Source: Candidatus Devosia phytovorans
Lineage (GTDB): Bacteria > Pseudomonadota > Alphaproteobacteria > Rhizobiales > Devosiaceae
DNA: 64,000 nucleotides
Direction of reading: 5' to 3'
Assembly (NCBI GenBank): GCA_029202405.1
Contig: CP119312.1
Location: 1,617,001-1,681,000 of the forward strand
In this document: in pieces, positions 30,139 through 38,842 of the stretch
How the letters are laid out: the number at the start of each line of letters is the position of its first letter
Position numbering within the stretch: the stretch's first letter is position 1
Notes under the pieces: generated by a model
Seen by the model: only the letters and a program-made list of their open reading frames with translations
Told to the model about the DNA's origin: nothing
The model's database searches: none
Position numbers and translations under genes: made by a program

Positions 30139-30828
30139 TTGCCCCTTCTCCCCCACCAATTCTGGCAGACGCTCGATCCCGCCGGCACGCATGATGCGCC
30201 TCGCGAAGGCTGGTCCGACAGCTATCCCGCCACCCTGCCCAATGGCCGGCAATTGCTGCTGCCGATCCGTGTGCTGCCCGGCGACGGCCAGAGCGCGGTC
30301 GCCTCGCTGATCATCAACCAGGCCAGCTTTGCCGTGGAGGATGCGCTGTCCCAGGGGTTGGCGGACCTGCTGGCGCCGCTGGAGCCCGAGGTCATCATCG
30401 GCGTGCCAACGCTTGGCCTGCCGCTGGCCAATAATGTCGCGCGCCGGCTCGGCCATGACCGGATGGTAGCGCTCGGGACCTCGCGCAAATTCTGGTATCG
30501 CGACGAGCTCTCGGCGCCGATGTCCTCCATCACCAGCCCGAACCAGCAGAAGACCATCTTCCTCGACCCGCGCTCCCTGCCGCTGCTCGAGGGCCGACGC
30601 GTCGCCGTGATCGACGATGTCATCAGCTCGGGCACCTCCATGCTGGCGGTTATGACGCTGCTCACCGCCGCCGGGATCACGCCGGTGGCCATCGGCGCTG
30701 CCATGCTGCAGGGCACGCGCTGGCAGGACGGCCTTGGCGCATGGCGCGACCGGATCGTAGCGCCGCTGGCCTCGCCGCGGCTGAGCAAGACGCCCTCCGG
30801 ACACTGGCTGCCCGAAGCCTCGGAGTAG
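30139..30828 (+). CDS. Phosphoribosyltransferase-family protein
   Basis: 229 residues. The PRPP-binding loop is VAVIDDVISSGTSM (about residues 153-166), with a PPi-loop-like region EVIIGVPTLGLPLANNVARRLG. It belongs to the type I PRTase fold, like hypoxanthine/adenine PRTases. Base specificity is not readable, and in some homologues the fold is regulatory. The start is TTG, supported by AAGGA about 8 nt upstream. It lies alone on the plus strand between the nucleobase genes and the guanidine operon, and could recycle the bases released by the upstream hydrolase and deaminases. Confidence 0.75.
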   Translation: MPLLPHQFWQTLDPAGTHDAPREGWSDSYPATLPNGRQLLLPIRVLPGDGQSAVASLIINQASFAVEDALSQGLADLLAPLEPEVIIGVPTLGLPLANNVARRLGHDRMVALGTSRKFWYRDELSAPMSSITSPNQQKTIFLDPRSLPLLEGRRVAVIDDVISSGTSMLAVMTLLTAAGITPVAIGAAMLQGTRWQDGLGAWRDRIVAPLASPRLSKTPSGHWLPEASE

Positions 30829-30950
30829 TCGACAAGTCTTCGCTGTCGTGGGCTGCAGCATTGCCCAAATTTAGATCATGCCCGCCCAGATTTTGTTCAG
30901 CCACGCCATCGCGGAACTGCCAAGCTATTGACCAGACTGGCTTTTATAGT

Positions 30951-30967
30951 TGGCACAGCGCTTGCTA
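30951..30967 (+). promoter_or_regulatory. Predicted sigma-54 (-24/-12) promoter of the guanidine operon
   Basis: The sequence TTGGCACAGCGCTTGCTAG (from 30950) fits the sigma-54 consensus TGGCAC-N5-TTGCW. GG (30952-30953) and GC (30964-30965) are separated by exactly 10 nt. Transcription would start near 30977, right where the riboswitch begins. Sigma-54 promoters need an enhancer-binding protein; NtrC at 54816-56261 has the GAFTGA loop and is the obvious candidate. I saw no convincing NtrC box in the roughly 120 nt upstream. Confidence 0.75.
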
Positions 30968-30976
30968 GGTAGAAGG

Positions 30977-31094
30977 CGAGTAAGGAGCTAGGGTTCCGGC
31001 GTTGCAAGACGCGACTGGTCCGAGAGCTACCACCGTACGGGAGACATCCGTTCGGACGCACGGCGGGACAAAAGCCCGGGAGACCTCGATAGCC
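30977..31094 (+). promoter_or_regulatory. Guanidine-I (ykkC) riboswitch
   Basis: The conserved blocks of the ykkC/guanidine-I aptamer appear in order: CTAGGGTTCCG (30988-30998), ACTGGTCCGAGAG (31014-31026), an ACGG-bearing arm, then GGGACAAAAGCCCGGGAGA (about 31065-31083). CGAG near 30977 can pair with CTCG near 31085, closing the aptamer. It lies in the leader of the guanidine importer gene and is followed at once by an intrinsic terminator, so guanidine binding should prevent termination (an ON switch). Recognition is by eye, without a covariance-model score. Confidence 0.93.
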
Positions 31095-31133
31095 AAGGGA
31101 TTGGCACGATGGTTTTGCGTCCAATCCCTTTTT
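31095..31133 (+). terminator. Riboswitch expression-platform terminator
   Basis: AAGGGATTGG (31095-31104) pairs perfectly with CCAATCCCTT (31121-31130), and a run of T follows to 31133. It sits between the riboswitch and the first gene, the arrangement of transcriptional control: termination without guanidine, read-through with it. Confidence 0.88.
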
Positions 31134-31158
31134 GTGACTGACGCAAAGGGGAATTGAG

Positions 31159-32232
31159 ATGACGTTTCTGACCAAATTCGCAACGGTAGCCACACTCGCG
31201 GTCGCGATTGCCGCCGGCACATCATCGCTTGCCCTGGCGCAGGCCAAGACCGATTTCAAGGTCGCCTGGTCGATCTATGTCGGCTGGATGCCCTGGGGCT
31301 ATGCCGCCGATACCGGCATCGTGCAGAAATGGGCCGACCAATACGGCATCACCATCGAGGTCACCCAGTTCAACGACTATGTGGAGTCGATGAACCAATA
31401 TACTGCGGGCGCCTATGATGCGGTGACGCTGACCAATATGGATGGGCTGTCCATTCCCGCAGCGGGCGGCGTCGACACGACTGCCGTGATCATCGGCGAC
31501 TTTTCGGCCGGCAATGATGCAGTCATCCTCAAGGGTGTCGCCGATCTGGCGGCCATTGCCGGCCAGCCGGTGAACCTCGTGGAATTTTCCGTGTCGCACT
31601 ATCTGCTGGCCCGGGCGCTCGAAAGCGTCGGGATGACCGAGCGCGACGTCAATGTGGTCAATACCTCCGATCCCGACATGGTCGGGGCCTTTCAGACAGC
31701 CGATGTCACGGCCATGGTCACCTGGAACCCGATGGTCTCGGAAATCCTCGCCCTGCCCGATGCCACGAAGGTCTTCGACAGTGCGCAGATTCCCGGCGAG
31801 ATCATCGACATGATGGTTGCCAATAGCGAGGTGCTGGAAGCCAATCCCGACTTCGGCAAGGCGCTGGCCGGCATCTGGTATGACACCATGGCCATCATGA
31901 CCGCCGATACGCCCGAGGGCGCCGCGGCGCGTCAAGCCATGGGCGTGGCCTCGGGTACCGACCAGGCGGGTTTCGAGGCCCAGCTCGCCGCGACGAAACT
32001 CTTCCCGACGCCGGCCGAAGCGGTTGCCTTCACCACCTCGCCTGATCTCTCCACCACCATGGACAAGGTGCGCACCTTCCTGTTCGACAAGGGCCTGCTC
32101 GGTTCCGGTGCACCTTCGGCCGATATCATCGGCGTGGAACTTCCCGATGGCACGGTGCTGGGCGACGCGGCCAATGTGAAGCTGCGCTTCACCGCCGAAT
32201 ACATGCAGCTCGCCGCCGACGGCGCTCTCTAG
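31159..32232 (+). CDS. Guanidine/urea-carboxylase-associated ABC transporter binding protein
   Basis: 357 residues with a signal peptide ending SLALAQA. The mature protein (KVAWSIYVGWMPWGYAADTGIVQKWADQ... then TAGAYDAVTLTNMDG) matches the nitrate/taurine-like binding-protein type found next to urea/guanidine carboxylase genes. AAGGGGAA precedes the ATG. The guanidine-I riboswitch directly upstream and the downstream degradation enzymes make guanidine the likely ligand. It is the first gene of a seven-gene operon running to 40666. Confidence 0.88.
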   Translation: MTFLTKFATVATLAVAIAAGTSSLALAQAKTDFKVAWSIYVGWMPWGYAADTGIVQKWADQYGITIEVTQFNDYVESMNQYTAGAYDAVTLTNMDGLSIPAAGGVDTTAVIIGDFSAGNDAVILKGVADLAAIAGQPVNLVEFSVSHYLLARALESVGMTERDVNVVNTSDPDMVGAFQTADVTAMVTWNPMVSEILALPDATKVFDSAQIPGEIIDMMVANSEVLEANPDFGKALAGIWYDTMAIMTADTPEGAAARQAMGVASGTDQAGFEAQLAATKLFPTPAEAVAFTTSPDLSTTMDKVRTFLFDKGLLGSGAPSADIIGVELPDGTVLGDAANVKLRFTAEYMQLAADGAL

Positions 32233-32244
32233 GTCAGACAGGCC

Positions 32245-32258
32245 GGCGGTTCGCCGCC
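32245..32258 (+). promoter_or_regulatory. GC hairpin with TTCG loop after the binding-protein gene
   Basis: GGCGG and CCGCC enclose TTCG, 12 nt after the binding-protein stop and just before the permease. It resembles the hairpins at 20784 and 42395. A role in mRNA stability or partial termination is inferred. Confidence 0.45.
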
Positions 32259-32280
32259 AGCCGCCATGGCGGAGCTTTCC

Positions 32281-33096
32281 ATGCGCTGGATCAATACCAA
32301 ACCCTCGCCCGGCGTCGCGACGCTGCTGATGCTGGCGCCCTTCGTCCTGCTGGTCGTCGCCTATGGCCTGGGCTCGGCGGCGCGGCTGGCCGAGAACCCG
32401 AGCGACAAGCTGCTGCCGGCGCTGCAGACGCTGGTCGACGCGATCAATCGCATGGCCTTCACGCCCGATCCGCGCACCGGGGACTATCTGCTGTGGACCG
32501 ATACCGCCGCCAGCGCCACACGGCTGTTCTCGGCGCTCGGCATCTCGACACTGATCGCGCTGGTCTTTGGCATGGTGGTGGGCATGCTGCCCTATGTGCG
32601 GGCGCTGCTGGCGCCCTTCATCGCCACCGTTTCCATGGTGCCGCCGCTGGCGCTGTTGCCCATTCTCTTCATCGTGCTGGGCCTGGGCGAAACCGCCAAG
32701 ATCACGCTGATCGTCATCGGCGTGGCTCCCGCGATGATCCGTGACCTGGCGCTGAAAGTCATGGAACTGCCCCGGGAGCAGATCACCAAGGCCGAAACGC
32801 TGGGCGGCTCCTCCTGGCAGATCGGCTTGCGGGTCGTGCTGCCGCAGGTCCTGCCGCGGCTTTTGACCTGCCTGCGGCTGCAGCTTGGGCCAGCCTGGCT
32901 GTTCCTCATCGCCGCCGAAGCCATCTCGGCCGACAGCGGGCTGGGCTATCGCATCTTCCTCGTGCGCCGTTATCTCTCGATGGATGTGATCTTTCCCTAT
33001 GTTGCGTGGATCACGCTGCTCGCCGTTGTGACCAATTTCGCGCTCGATCGCCTGCGCATTGCCGTCTTCCCTTGGTCGAACCTGGAGGCGCGCTGA
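32281..33096 (+). CDS. ABC transporter permease (nitrate/taurine type), guanidine uptake
   Basis: 271 residues, about six membrane segments. The EAA loop is KAETLGGSSWQIGLRVVLPQVLPRL, and PPLALLPILFIVLGLGETAKITLI is the conserved core of SsuC/TauC-type permeases. I chose ATG 32281 because GGAG is 6 nt upstream; an ATG at 32266 lacks such a site. The gene overlaps the ATPase start by one base (TGATG). It forms the homodimeric channel of the guanidine importer. Confidence 0.85.
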   Translation: MRWINTKPSPGVATLLMLAPFVLLVVAYGLGSAARLAENPSDKLLPALQTLVDAINRMAFTPDPRTGDYLLWTDTAASATRLFSALGISTLIALVFGMVVGMLPYVRALLAPFIATVSMVPPLALLPILFIVLGLGETAKITLIVIGVAPAMIRDLALKVMELPREQITKAETLGGSSWQIGLRVVLPQVLPRLLTCLRLQLGPAWLFLIAAEAISADSGLGYRIFLVRRYLSMDVIFPYVAWITLLAVVTNFALDRLRIAVFPWSNLEAR

Positions 33097-33920
33097 TGAG
33101 CACAATCGTCTTCGACAATGTCTGGAAGGAATATGGCGACCAGATCGTCCTCGAGAAAATCTCGCTGACCATCGCTTCGCGCGCCTTCGTCGCCCTGGTC
33201 GGTCCGTCGGGCTGCGGCAAGACCACGTTCCTCAAGATGCTGCTGGGCGAAGAAGCGCCGACACAGGGCAGCATCACTATGGATGGCGTGCCCTTGCCCG
33301 CCGAACCGGGACCGGATCGCGGCGTGGTGTTCCAGCGCTATTCGGTGTTTCCGCATCTGACGGTACTGGGCAATGTCATGCTCGGCCGCGAGTTCAGGAG
33401 CCCGGTCGCAGCGCGACTGTTTGGGGCAGCGCGACGCGATGCGCGGGACGAGGCCATGGCGCTGATCGCCGATGTGGGTCTGGCCGGATCGGAGCAGAAA
33501 TATCCGGCGCAGCTGTCGGGCGGCATGCAGCAGCGGCTTGCCCTGGCCCAGGCGCTGATCATGAAGCCGCGCGTGCTGCTGCTCGACGAGCCTTTCGGAG
33601 CGCTCGATCCAGGCATACGCGCTGAAATTCATGTGCTGATGAAGCGCCTCTGGCACGAGACGCAACTGACCGTCGTCATGGTCACCCATGACATGCGCGA
33701 GGCCTTTACCCTGGGTACCCGCGTCATCGCCTTCGAGCGGCCGCGCGACCGGCCGGAAGAGCGCGAGCGCTATGGCGCGCTGCTCAGCCGCGACATCGAC
33801 ATCTGGCCGCCGCGCATTGCCGGCGAGCCCTCCATCTACCAGCCCGACCGGGACGACCCGGTCATTCCCCTGGGCCTAACCCGGGACGACCCGGCACCTG
33901 CACAGGGAGACGCTCCATGA
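33096..33920 (+). CDS. ABC transporter ATP-binding protein (nitrate/taurine type), guanidine uptake
   Basis: 274 residues. Walker A is GPSGCGKTT, the Q-loop VFQRYSVFPHLTV, the signature LSGGMQQRLALAQAL, Walker B VLLLDEPFGALD, and the switch VTHDMREAF. The acidic tail ending TRDDPAPAQGDAP is not part of the core domain. The start overlaps the permease stop, and the stop overlaps the next gene in ATGA. It energises the importer. Confidence 0.88.
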   Translation: MSTIVFDNVWKEYGDQIVLEKISLTIASRAFVALVGPSGCGKTTFLKMLLGEEAPTQGSITMDGVPLPAEPGPDRGVVFQRYSVFPHLTVLGNVMLGREFRSPVAARLFGAARRDARDEAMALIADVGLAGSEQKYPAQLSGGMQQRLALAQALIMKPRVLLLDEPFGALDPGIRAEIHVLMKRLWHETQLTVVMVTHDMREAFTLGTRVIAFERPRDRPEERERYGALLSRDIDIWPPRIAGEPSIYQPDRDDPVIPLGLTRDDPAPAQGDAP

Positions 33921-34717
33921 GCCGAACTGCCGAACAGATCGCCGCCGACCGCGCCCGCTACGAGGAACACCAGCGCAAGGGTCTGCAGAACGCGCCCAAG
34001 GCGCTACCGGGTGCCAGCGTCCTGCCCGCTGCGTCTACTGCCGATCCAATCCATGTCGAGACCATTCCGGCTGGCTGGTACTGGTCGACCACGCTCAAGG
34101 CGGGCGAGACGATCCGCATTGCGCAGGATGCCGGCCCCTCCGCCGTGTCGCTGATCGCCTGGAGCCTTGCCGACACGTCCGAACGGCTCAACCTGCCGGA
34201 CACGGTCAAGGTGCAGTGGACTACGGCCGTGGAAAAGGGTCGCGTGCTGTTCAGCGACATGGGCCGGGTGATGTTCTCCGTCACCGAAGCTGCGTCAACG
34301 GCGCATGACGCGCTGGTCGGCGGGTCGACGGCGGCATCCAACGCTGCCCGTTATCTCGGCGAATACCGCAACACTCGCGACAATTTTGTCATCGTGGCCA
34401 GCAAGCTGGGGCTGGACCGGCGCGACATTCCCTCGGCCATCACCTTCTTTGCGCCCGTGCGCGTCGACGGCGATGGGGCGCTGGGCTGGCGCGAAGAGCT
34501 GCGGGTCGAGGGCGACTATGTGGAACTGCGCGCCGAGATGGACCTGACTTTGGCGCTGTCCAACTGCCCGCACCCGCTCGATCCGGCGCCGGTCTATGGC
34601 GCCAATCCGGTCACGGTCACGCGCTTCCGCCTGCCTGTGGCGACGGACGACCTCTGTCGCACTGCCACGGCGGAGGCCGTGCGGGGGTTCGAAAACAACG
34701 TGATGCAGCAGCCTTGA
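33917..34717 (+). CDS. Urea-carboxylase-associated protein 1 / carboxyguanidine deiminase subunit (CgdA/B family)
   Basis: 266 residues, DUF1989-type urea-amidolyase-associated protein. Family features are the N-terminal IPAGWYWSTTLKAGETIRI, SDMGRVMFSV, AHDALVGGSTAASNAARY, ARYLGEYRNTRDNF and a C-terminal LALSNCPHPLDPAP. With the next gene it should form the carboxyguanidine deiminase that turns carboxyguanidine into allophanate and ammonia. The cysteine cluster seen in the partner (DSCGRHDT...GACSC) is replaced here by AASTAHDALVGGST, so the partner probably carries the thiol-rich site. I cannot say which of CgdA or CgdB it is. Confidence 0.85.
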   Translation: MSRTAEQIAADRARYEEHQRKGLQNAPKALPGASVLPAASTADPIHVETIPAGWYWSTTLKAGETIRIAQDAGPSAVSLIAWSLADTSERLNLPDTVKVQWTTAVEKGRVLFSDMGRVMFSVTEAASTAHDALVGGSTAASNAARYLGEYRNTRDNFVIVASKLGLDRRDIPSAITFFAPVRVDGDGALGWREELRVEGDYVELRAEMDLTLALSNCPHPLDPAPVYGANPVTVTRFRLPVATDDLCRTATAEAVRGFENNVMQQP

Positions 34718-34728
34718 GGAGAGCGACC

Positions 34729-35319
34729 ATGGATTATCTCGTTCCCGCCGAAAAGCCCTGGTCCGGCCTGGTTCGCAAGGGCCAGACCATCCGTATCGTG
34801 GACAGCGAGGGCCAGCAGGCCGTCGATACGCTGTTCTACAAGGCCGATGACTTTTCCGAACGCTACAGCGGCCAGGACACCTTGCGCGTCAATGGCAATG
34901 CCTATGTCGGGCTTGGCACGAAGATCGTCAGCAATGAGGGCAATGTCATGCTGACCGTCACGGCCGACAGCTGCGGCCGGCACGATACCTCGGCCGGCGC
35001 CTGCTCCTGCGAAAGCAATACCGTCCGCTTTGGCCACGACACGAAATATCTCCACGCCTGCCGCGAAAACTTCGTGCTGGAGGTCAGCAAGCACGGCATG
35101 TCCAAGCGGGATGTCGTGCCCAATATCAACTTCTTCATGAATGTGCCGATCGAGCCATCAGGGCAGATGACCATCGTCGATGGCCTTTCGAAGCCGGGCG
35201 ATTATGTCGAGATGGTCGCGGAGATGGATGTGCTCTGCGTCATTTCGAACTGCCCGCAGGTCAACAATCCCTGCAATGGCTTCAACCCGACGCCGATCCG
35301 CGTCGTGATTTCGGACTAA
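34729..35319 (+). CDS. Urea-carboxylase-associated protein 2 / carboxyguanidine deiminase subunit (CgdA/B family)
   Basis: 196 residues from ATG 34729, which has GAGGAGAG upstream; a frame start at 34714 is less likely. The sequence VRKGQTIRIVDSEGQQAVDTLFY, TKIVSNEGNVMLTVTADSCGRHDTSAGACSCESNTVRFG and CVISNCPQVNNPCNGFNPTPIRVVI is typical of this family. Clustered cysteines at about residues 87-101 and in the C-terminal NCPQVNNPC suggest a catalytic or metal-binding centre. It sits 4 nt before the carboxylase gene, as in known guanidine-degradation operons. Confidence 0.87.
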   Translation: MDYLVPAEKPWSGLVRKGQTIRIVDSEGQQAVDTLFYKADDFSERYSGQDTLRVNGNAYVGLGTKIVSNEGNVMLTVTADSCGRHDTSAGACSCESNTVRFGHDTKYLHACRENFVLEVSKHGMSKRDVVPNINFFMNVPIEPSGQMTIVDGLSKPGDYVEMVAEMDVLCVISNCPQVNNPCNGFNPTPIRVVISD

Positions 35320-35323
35320 GCCC

Positions 35324-38300
35324 ATGTTCAGCAAGGTCCTTATTGCCAATCGCGGCGAAATCGCCGTGCGCATCATCAAGACATTGCGGCGCATGGGCAT
35401 TGCCTCCGTCGCCGTTTATTCCGATGCCGATCGCTTCACCAAAGCGGTGTCCATGGCCGACGAAGCGGGGCGGCTCGGCCCGGCACCGGCCAGCGACAGC
35501 TATCTCGACGTCGAGGCGGTCATTGCCGCCTGCAAGGCGACCGGCGCCGAGGCGGTTCATCCCGGCTATGGGTTCCTGTCGGAAAATATTGGCTTCGCCC
35601 GGCGGCTGGCCGAGGCTGGTATCGTCTTCATCGGGCCGACGCCGGATAACATCGAGGCTTTCGGGCTCAAGCACACAGCGCGCGAACTGGCCAGCTCCAG
35701 CGGCGTGCCGCTATTGCCGGGTACGGGCCTGCTGGAAACGGTCGAAGACGCTCTGACGGCGGCGACGACCATCGGCTATCCCGTCATGCTCAAGAGCACG
35801 GCCGGTGGCGGCGGTATCGGCATGCAGCTTTGTGCCGATGCCGCGGCGCTGGGCGCGGCCTTCGACAGCGTGCAGCGCACGGCGACGGCAAGCTTTGGCG
35901 ATGCGCGGGTCTATATCGAGCGCTTCGTCGCCGATGCGCGGCATGTCGAGGTGCAGATCTTTGGCGACGGAAAAGGCAAGGTCATCGCCTTGGGTGAACG
36001 CGACTGCTCGCTGCAGCGCCGTAACCAGAAGGTGATCGAGGAAACACCGGCGCCGGGCCTCTCCGACGCAGTCCGGACCCGGTTGCACAAGGCGGCTGTG
36101 GATCTCGGTTCTGCCGTCCGCTACACCTCGGCCGGCACGGTGGAATTCATCTACGACCCTGTTCGCGAGGACTTTTACTTCCTCGAGGTCAATACGCGCC
36201 TGCAGGTGGAGCACCCGGTTACCGAGGAAGTGTTCGGCATCGATCTTGTCGAATGGATGATCCGCCAGGCAGCCGGCGAAAACCCGATCGCCAAGGCGGG
36301 CCCGCTGGCGCCACAAGCGGCTGCCATCGAGGTTCGCCTCTATGCCGAAATTCCGCATGCCAATTTCCGCCCAAGTGCTGGCCTGCTGACGGAGGTGAAA
36401 TTCCCCGGCCATGTCCGTGTCGATGGCTGGATCGAGACGGGAACGGAAGTTACCTCCTGGTATGATCCGATGCTGGCCAAGATCATCGTCACTGGCGCTG
36501 ACCGGCAGACGGCCATCGCCAATTTGCGGGCGGCGCTCAAGGCCACTTCGGTTACCGGCATCGAGACCAATCTCGACTATCTCCGCGCCATCGCTGCCTC
36601 GGACCTTTTGGCCAGCGGCAAGGTTGCGACCACGGCGCTGCGCGATTTTGCCTTCATCCCCGATGTGGTGGAAGTCATCACGCCCGGCGCGCAGTCGAGC
36701 CTTCAGGAACTGCCCGGGCGGCTCGGCCTCTGGCATGTCGGCGTGCCACCCAGCGGTCCGATGGACGACTATAGCTTCCGCCACGCCAATCGGCTGGTCG
36801 GCAATGCCGATGTCACGGCGGCGCTGGAGCTGACCGTTACCGGCCCGACGCTGCGCTTCCATGCGCCAGTGACGATCGCCCTGTCGGGCGCCCATATGCC
36901 GATGACGCTCGATGGCGTCGTTGTACCGCACAACACTGCCGTCAATGTCGAAGCCGGTCAGACCCTCAGCATCGGCTCGATCGAGGGGGCGGGACAGCGG
37001 AGCTATCTCGCCGTCGCCGGCGGTTTTGCTGCGCCCTTGGTTCTGGGCTCGCGGGCGACGTTTGGGCTCGGACAATTCGGCGGACATGCCACCGGGACGC
37101 TCAAAACCGGGGACGTGCTGCATCTGGCCCGCACAGAACAAGAAGTCGTCCAGCATGCTGGCGAGCCCGCGCCACTGACCCGGCATTGGGATGTCGGCGT
37201 GCTCTATGGCCCGCATGGCGCGCCTGATTTTTTTCGAGTCTCCGATATAAATGCCCTGTTCAGCACGGACTATGAGGTCCATTTCAACAGTGCCCGCACT
37301 GGGGTCCGGCTGATCGGCCCTGCGCCACAATGGGCGCGCAGTGATGGTGGCGAGGCGGGGCTCCACCCGTCCAACCTGCATGACAATGCCTATGCCATTG
37401 GTGCCATTGATTTTACCGGCGACATGCCGATCATCCTCGGCCCCGATGGACCCAGCCTGGGCGGCTTCGTTTGCCCCGCCGTTATCGCCCGCGACGAGCT
37501 GTGGAAGATGGGCCAGTTCAAACCCGGCGACACCATCCGCTTCCACCCGGTGGCGCGGCCCGACGATCCCATTGTCAGCCCGGCAATAGAATCCGGATCA
37601 GCGATCGTCGGCCGGCGCGATGATGGACCTGTGGAGGTGGTCTATCGGCGCCAGGGAGATGACAATCTGCTGGTCGAATACGGCCCGATGTCGCTCGATA
37701 TAGCCTTGAGGCTACGCGTTTATCTGCTGGAACAGGCTCTGCACAATGCTGACCTCAGCGCAATCATCGATCTGACACCCGGCATCCGTTCGCTGCAGAT
37801 CCACTATGACAGCAGCCTGCTGTCGCGATCCAAACTGCTGGGGCTGCTGGAGGAAATCGAGGCGGGCCTGCCGGCAGCCGAGGATGTGGTGGTGCCCAGT
37901 CGGATCGTGCACCTGCCGCTGTCGTGGAATGACCCGGATATCCAGCTGGCGATGCGGAAATATCAGGAGCTGGTGCGACCCAATGCGCCCTGGTGTCCGG
38001 ACAATATCGAATTCATCCGGCGCATCAACGGGTTGGACAGTATCGAGGCGGTCAAGCGCACGATCTTTGACGCCAGCTACCTCGTGCTCGGGCTCGGCGA
38101 CGTCTATCTCGGGGCGCCCGTCGCGACGCCGATGGATCCGCGCCATCGTCTTGTCACCACCAAATATAATCCCGCCCGCACCTGGACACCGGAGAATGCC
38201 GTCGGGATCGGTGGCGCCTATATGTGCGTCTATGGCATGGAGGGTCCGGGCGGCTATCAGCTGTTCGGCCGCACCATTCAGGTCTGGAACACCTGGCGGC

Positions 38301-38842
38301 AGACACGCGCGTTCACGTCCGGAAAACCGTGGCTGCTCAACTGTTTCGACCAGATCCGCTTCTTCCCGGTTACCCATGAAGAGCTGACCGAAGCCCGTGC
38401 CGCCTTTCCGCATGGCGGCTATCCGCTGCGTATCGAGGAGACCACATTCTCCTATGCCGACTATGCCCGCGACCTCGCAGCCAATGCGGACAGCATCCTC
38501 CGCTTCAAGACCCAGCAACAGACGGCATTTGACGCCGAGCGCGAGCGCTGGAAGGCCGAGGGTCTCGACAGTTTCGTCGCCGACGAGACGAGCAGTGCCA
38601 TTGAGGGTGACATCCCGGCCGGCTGCTTTGGCGTATCGAGCGGCATTCCGGGCAATATCTGGAAGATCCTTGTCGAGGACGGCGTTTCGGTCGCGGCGGG
38701 CGACGCCGTTGCCATCATCGAGTCGATGAAAATGGAAATCACCGTCACCGCCCATGCGGCCGGCACGGTGCGCGAAGTGCGCGCCATGCCTGGAAAAAAC
38801 GTCAGAACCGGCGATGTGCTCGTCGTGCTGGAGGAAATCTGA
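35324..38842 (+). CDS. Biotin-dependent guanidine carboxylase (urea carboxylase family)
   Basis: 1172 residues in three parts. Biotin carboxylase (about 1-450): ANRGEIAVRII, the ATP-grasp glycine loop KSTAGGGGIGMQL, ERDCSLQRRNQKVIEE, EVNTRLQVEHPVTEE. Carboxyltransferase built from KipA-like (about 460-770) and KipI-like (about 780-1010) halves, with VGVPPSGPMDDYSFR and VTTKYNPARTWTPENAVGIGG. Biotinyl carrier domain at the end with Lys1136 in ESMKMEI. The amidohydrolase part found in fungal urea amidolyase is separate here (next gene). The guanidine-I riboswitch and the deiminase pair argue that guanidine, not urea, is the main substrate; urea may be a side substrate. Confidence 0.92.
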   Translation: MFSKVLIANRGEIAVRIIKTLRRMGIASVAVYSDADRFTKAVSMADEAGRLGPAPASDSYLDVEAVIAACKATGAEAVHPGYGFLSENIGFARRLAEAGIVFIGPTPDNIEAFGLKHTARELASSSGVPLLPGTGLLETVEDALTAATTIGYPVMLKSTAGGGGIGMQLCADAAALGAAFDSVQRTATASFGDARVYIERFVADARHVEVQIFGDGKGKVIALGERDCSLQRRNQKVIEETPAPGLSDAVRTRLHKAAVDLGSAVRYTSAGTVEFIYDPVREDFYFLEVNTRLQVEHPVTEEVFGIDLVEWMIRQAAGENPIAKAGPLAPQAAAIEVRLYAEIPHANFRPSAGLLTEVKFPGHVRVDGWIETGTEVTSWYDPMLAKIIVTGADRQTAIANLRAALKATSVTGIETNLDYLRAIAASDLLASGKVATTALRDFAFIPDVVEVITPGAQSSLQELPGRLGLWHVGVPPSGPMDDYSFRHANRLVGNADVTAALELTVTGPTLRFHAPVTIALSGAHMPMTLDGVVVPHNTAVNVEAGQTLSIGSIEGAGQRSYLAVAGGFAAPLVLGSRATFGLGQFGGHATGTLKTGDVLHLARTEQEVVQHAGEPAPLTRHWDVGVLYGPHGAPDFFRVSDINALFSTDYEVHFNSARTGVRLIGPAPQWARSDGGEAGLHPSNLHDNAYAIGAIDFTGDMPIILGPDGPSLGGFVCPAVIARDELWKMGQFKPGDTIRFHPVARPDDPIVSPAIESGSAIVGRRDDGPVEVVYRRQGDDNLLVEYGPMSLDIALRLRVYLLEQALHNADLSAIIDLTPGIRSLQIHYDSSLLSRSKLLGLLEEIEAGLPAAEDVVVPSRIVHLPLSWNDPDIQLAMRKYQELVRPNAPWCPDNIEFIRRINGLDSIEAVKRTIFDASYLVLGLGDVYLGAPVATPMDPRHRLVTTKYNPARTWTPENAVGIGGAYMCVYGMEGPGGYQLFGRTIQVWNTWRQTRAFTSGKPWLLNCFDQIRFFPVTHEELTEARAAFPHGGYPLRIEETTFSYADYARDLAANADSILRFKTQQQTAFDAERERWKAEGLDSFVADETSSAIEGDIPAGCFGVSSGIPGNIWKILVEDGVSVAAGDAVAIIESMKMEITVTAHAAGTVREVRAMPGKNVRTGDVLVVLEEI

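Noticed and set aside
30063..30861. N-terminal extension of the M20 amidohydrolase frame
   Set aside because: It runs antisense through the phosphoribosyltransferase gene; family homology begins at the ATG at 30063.
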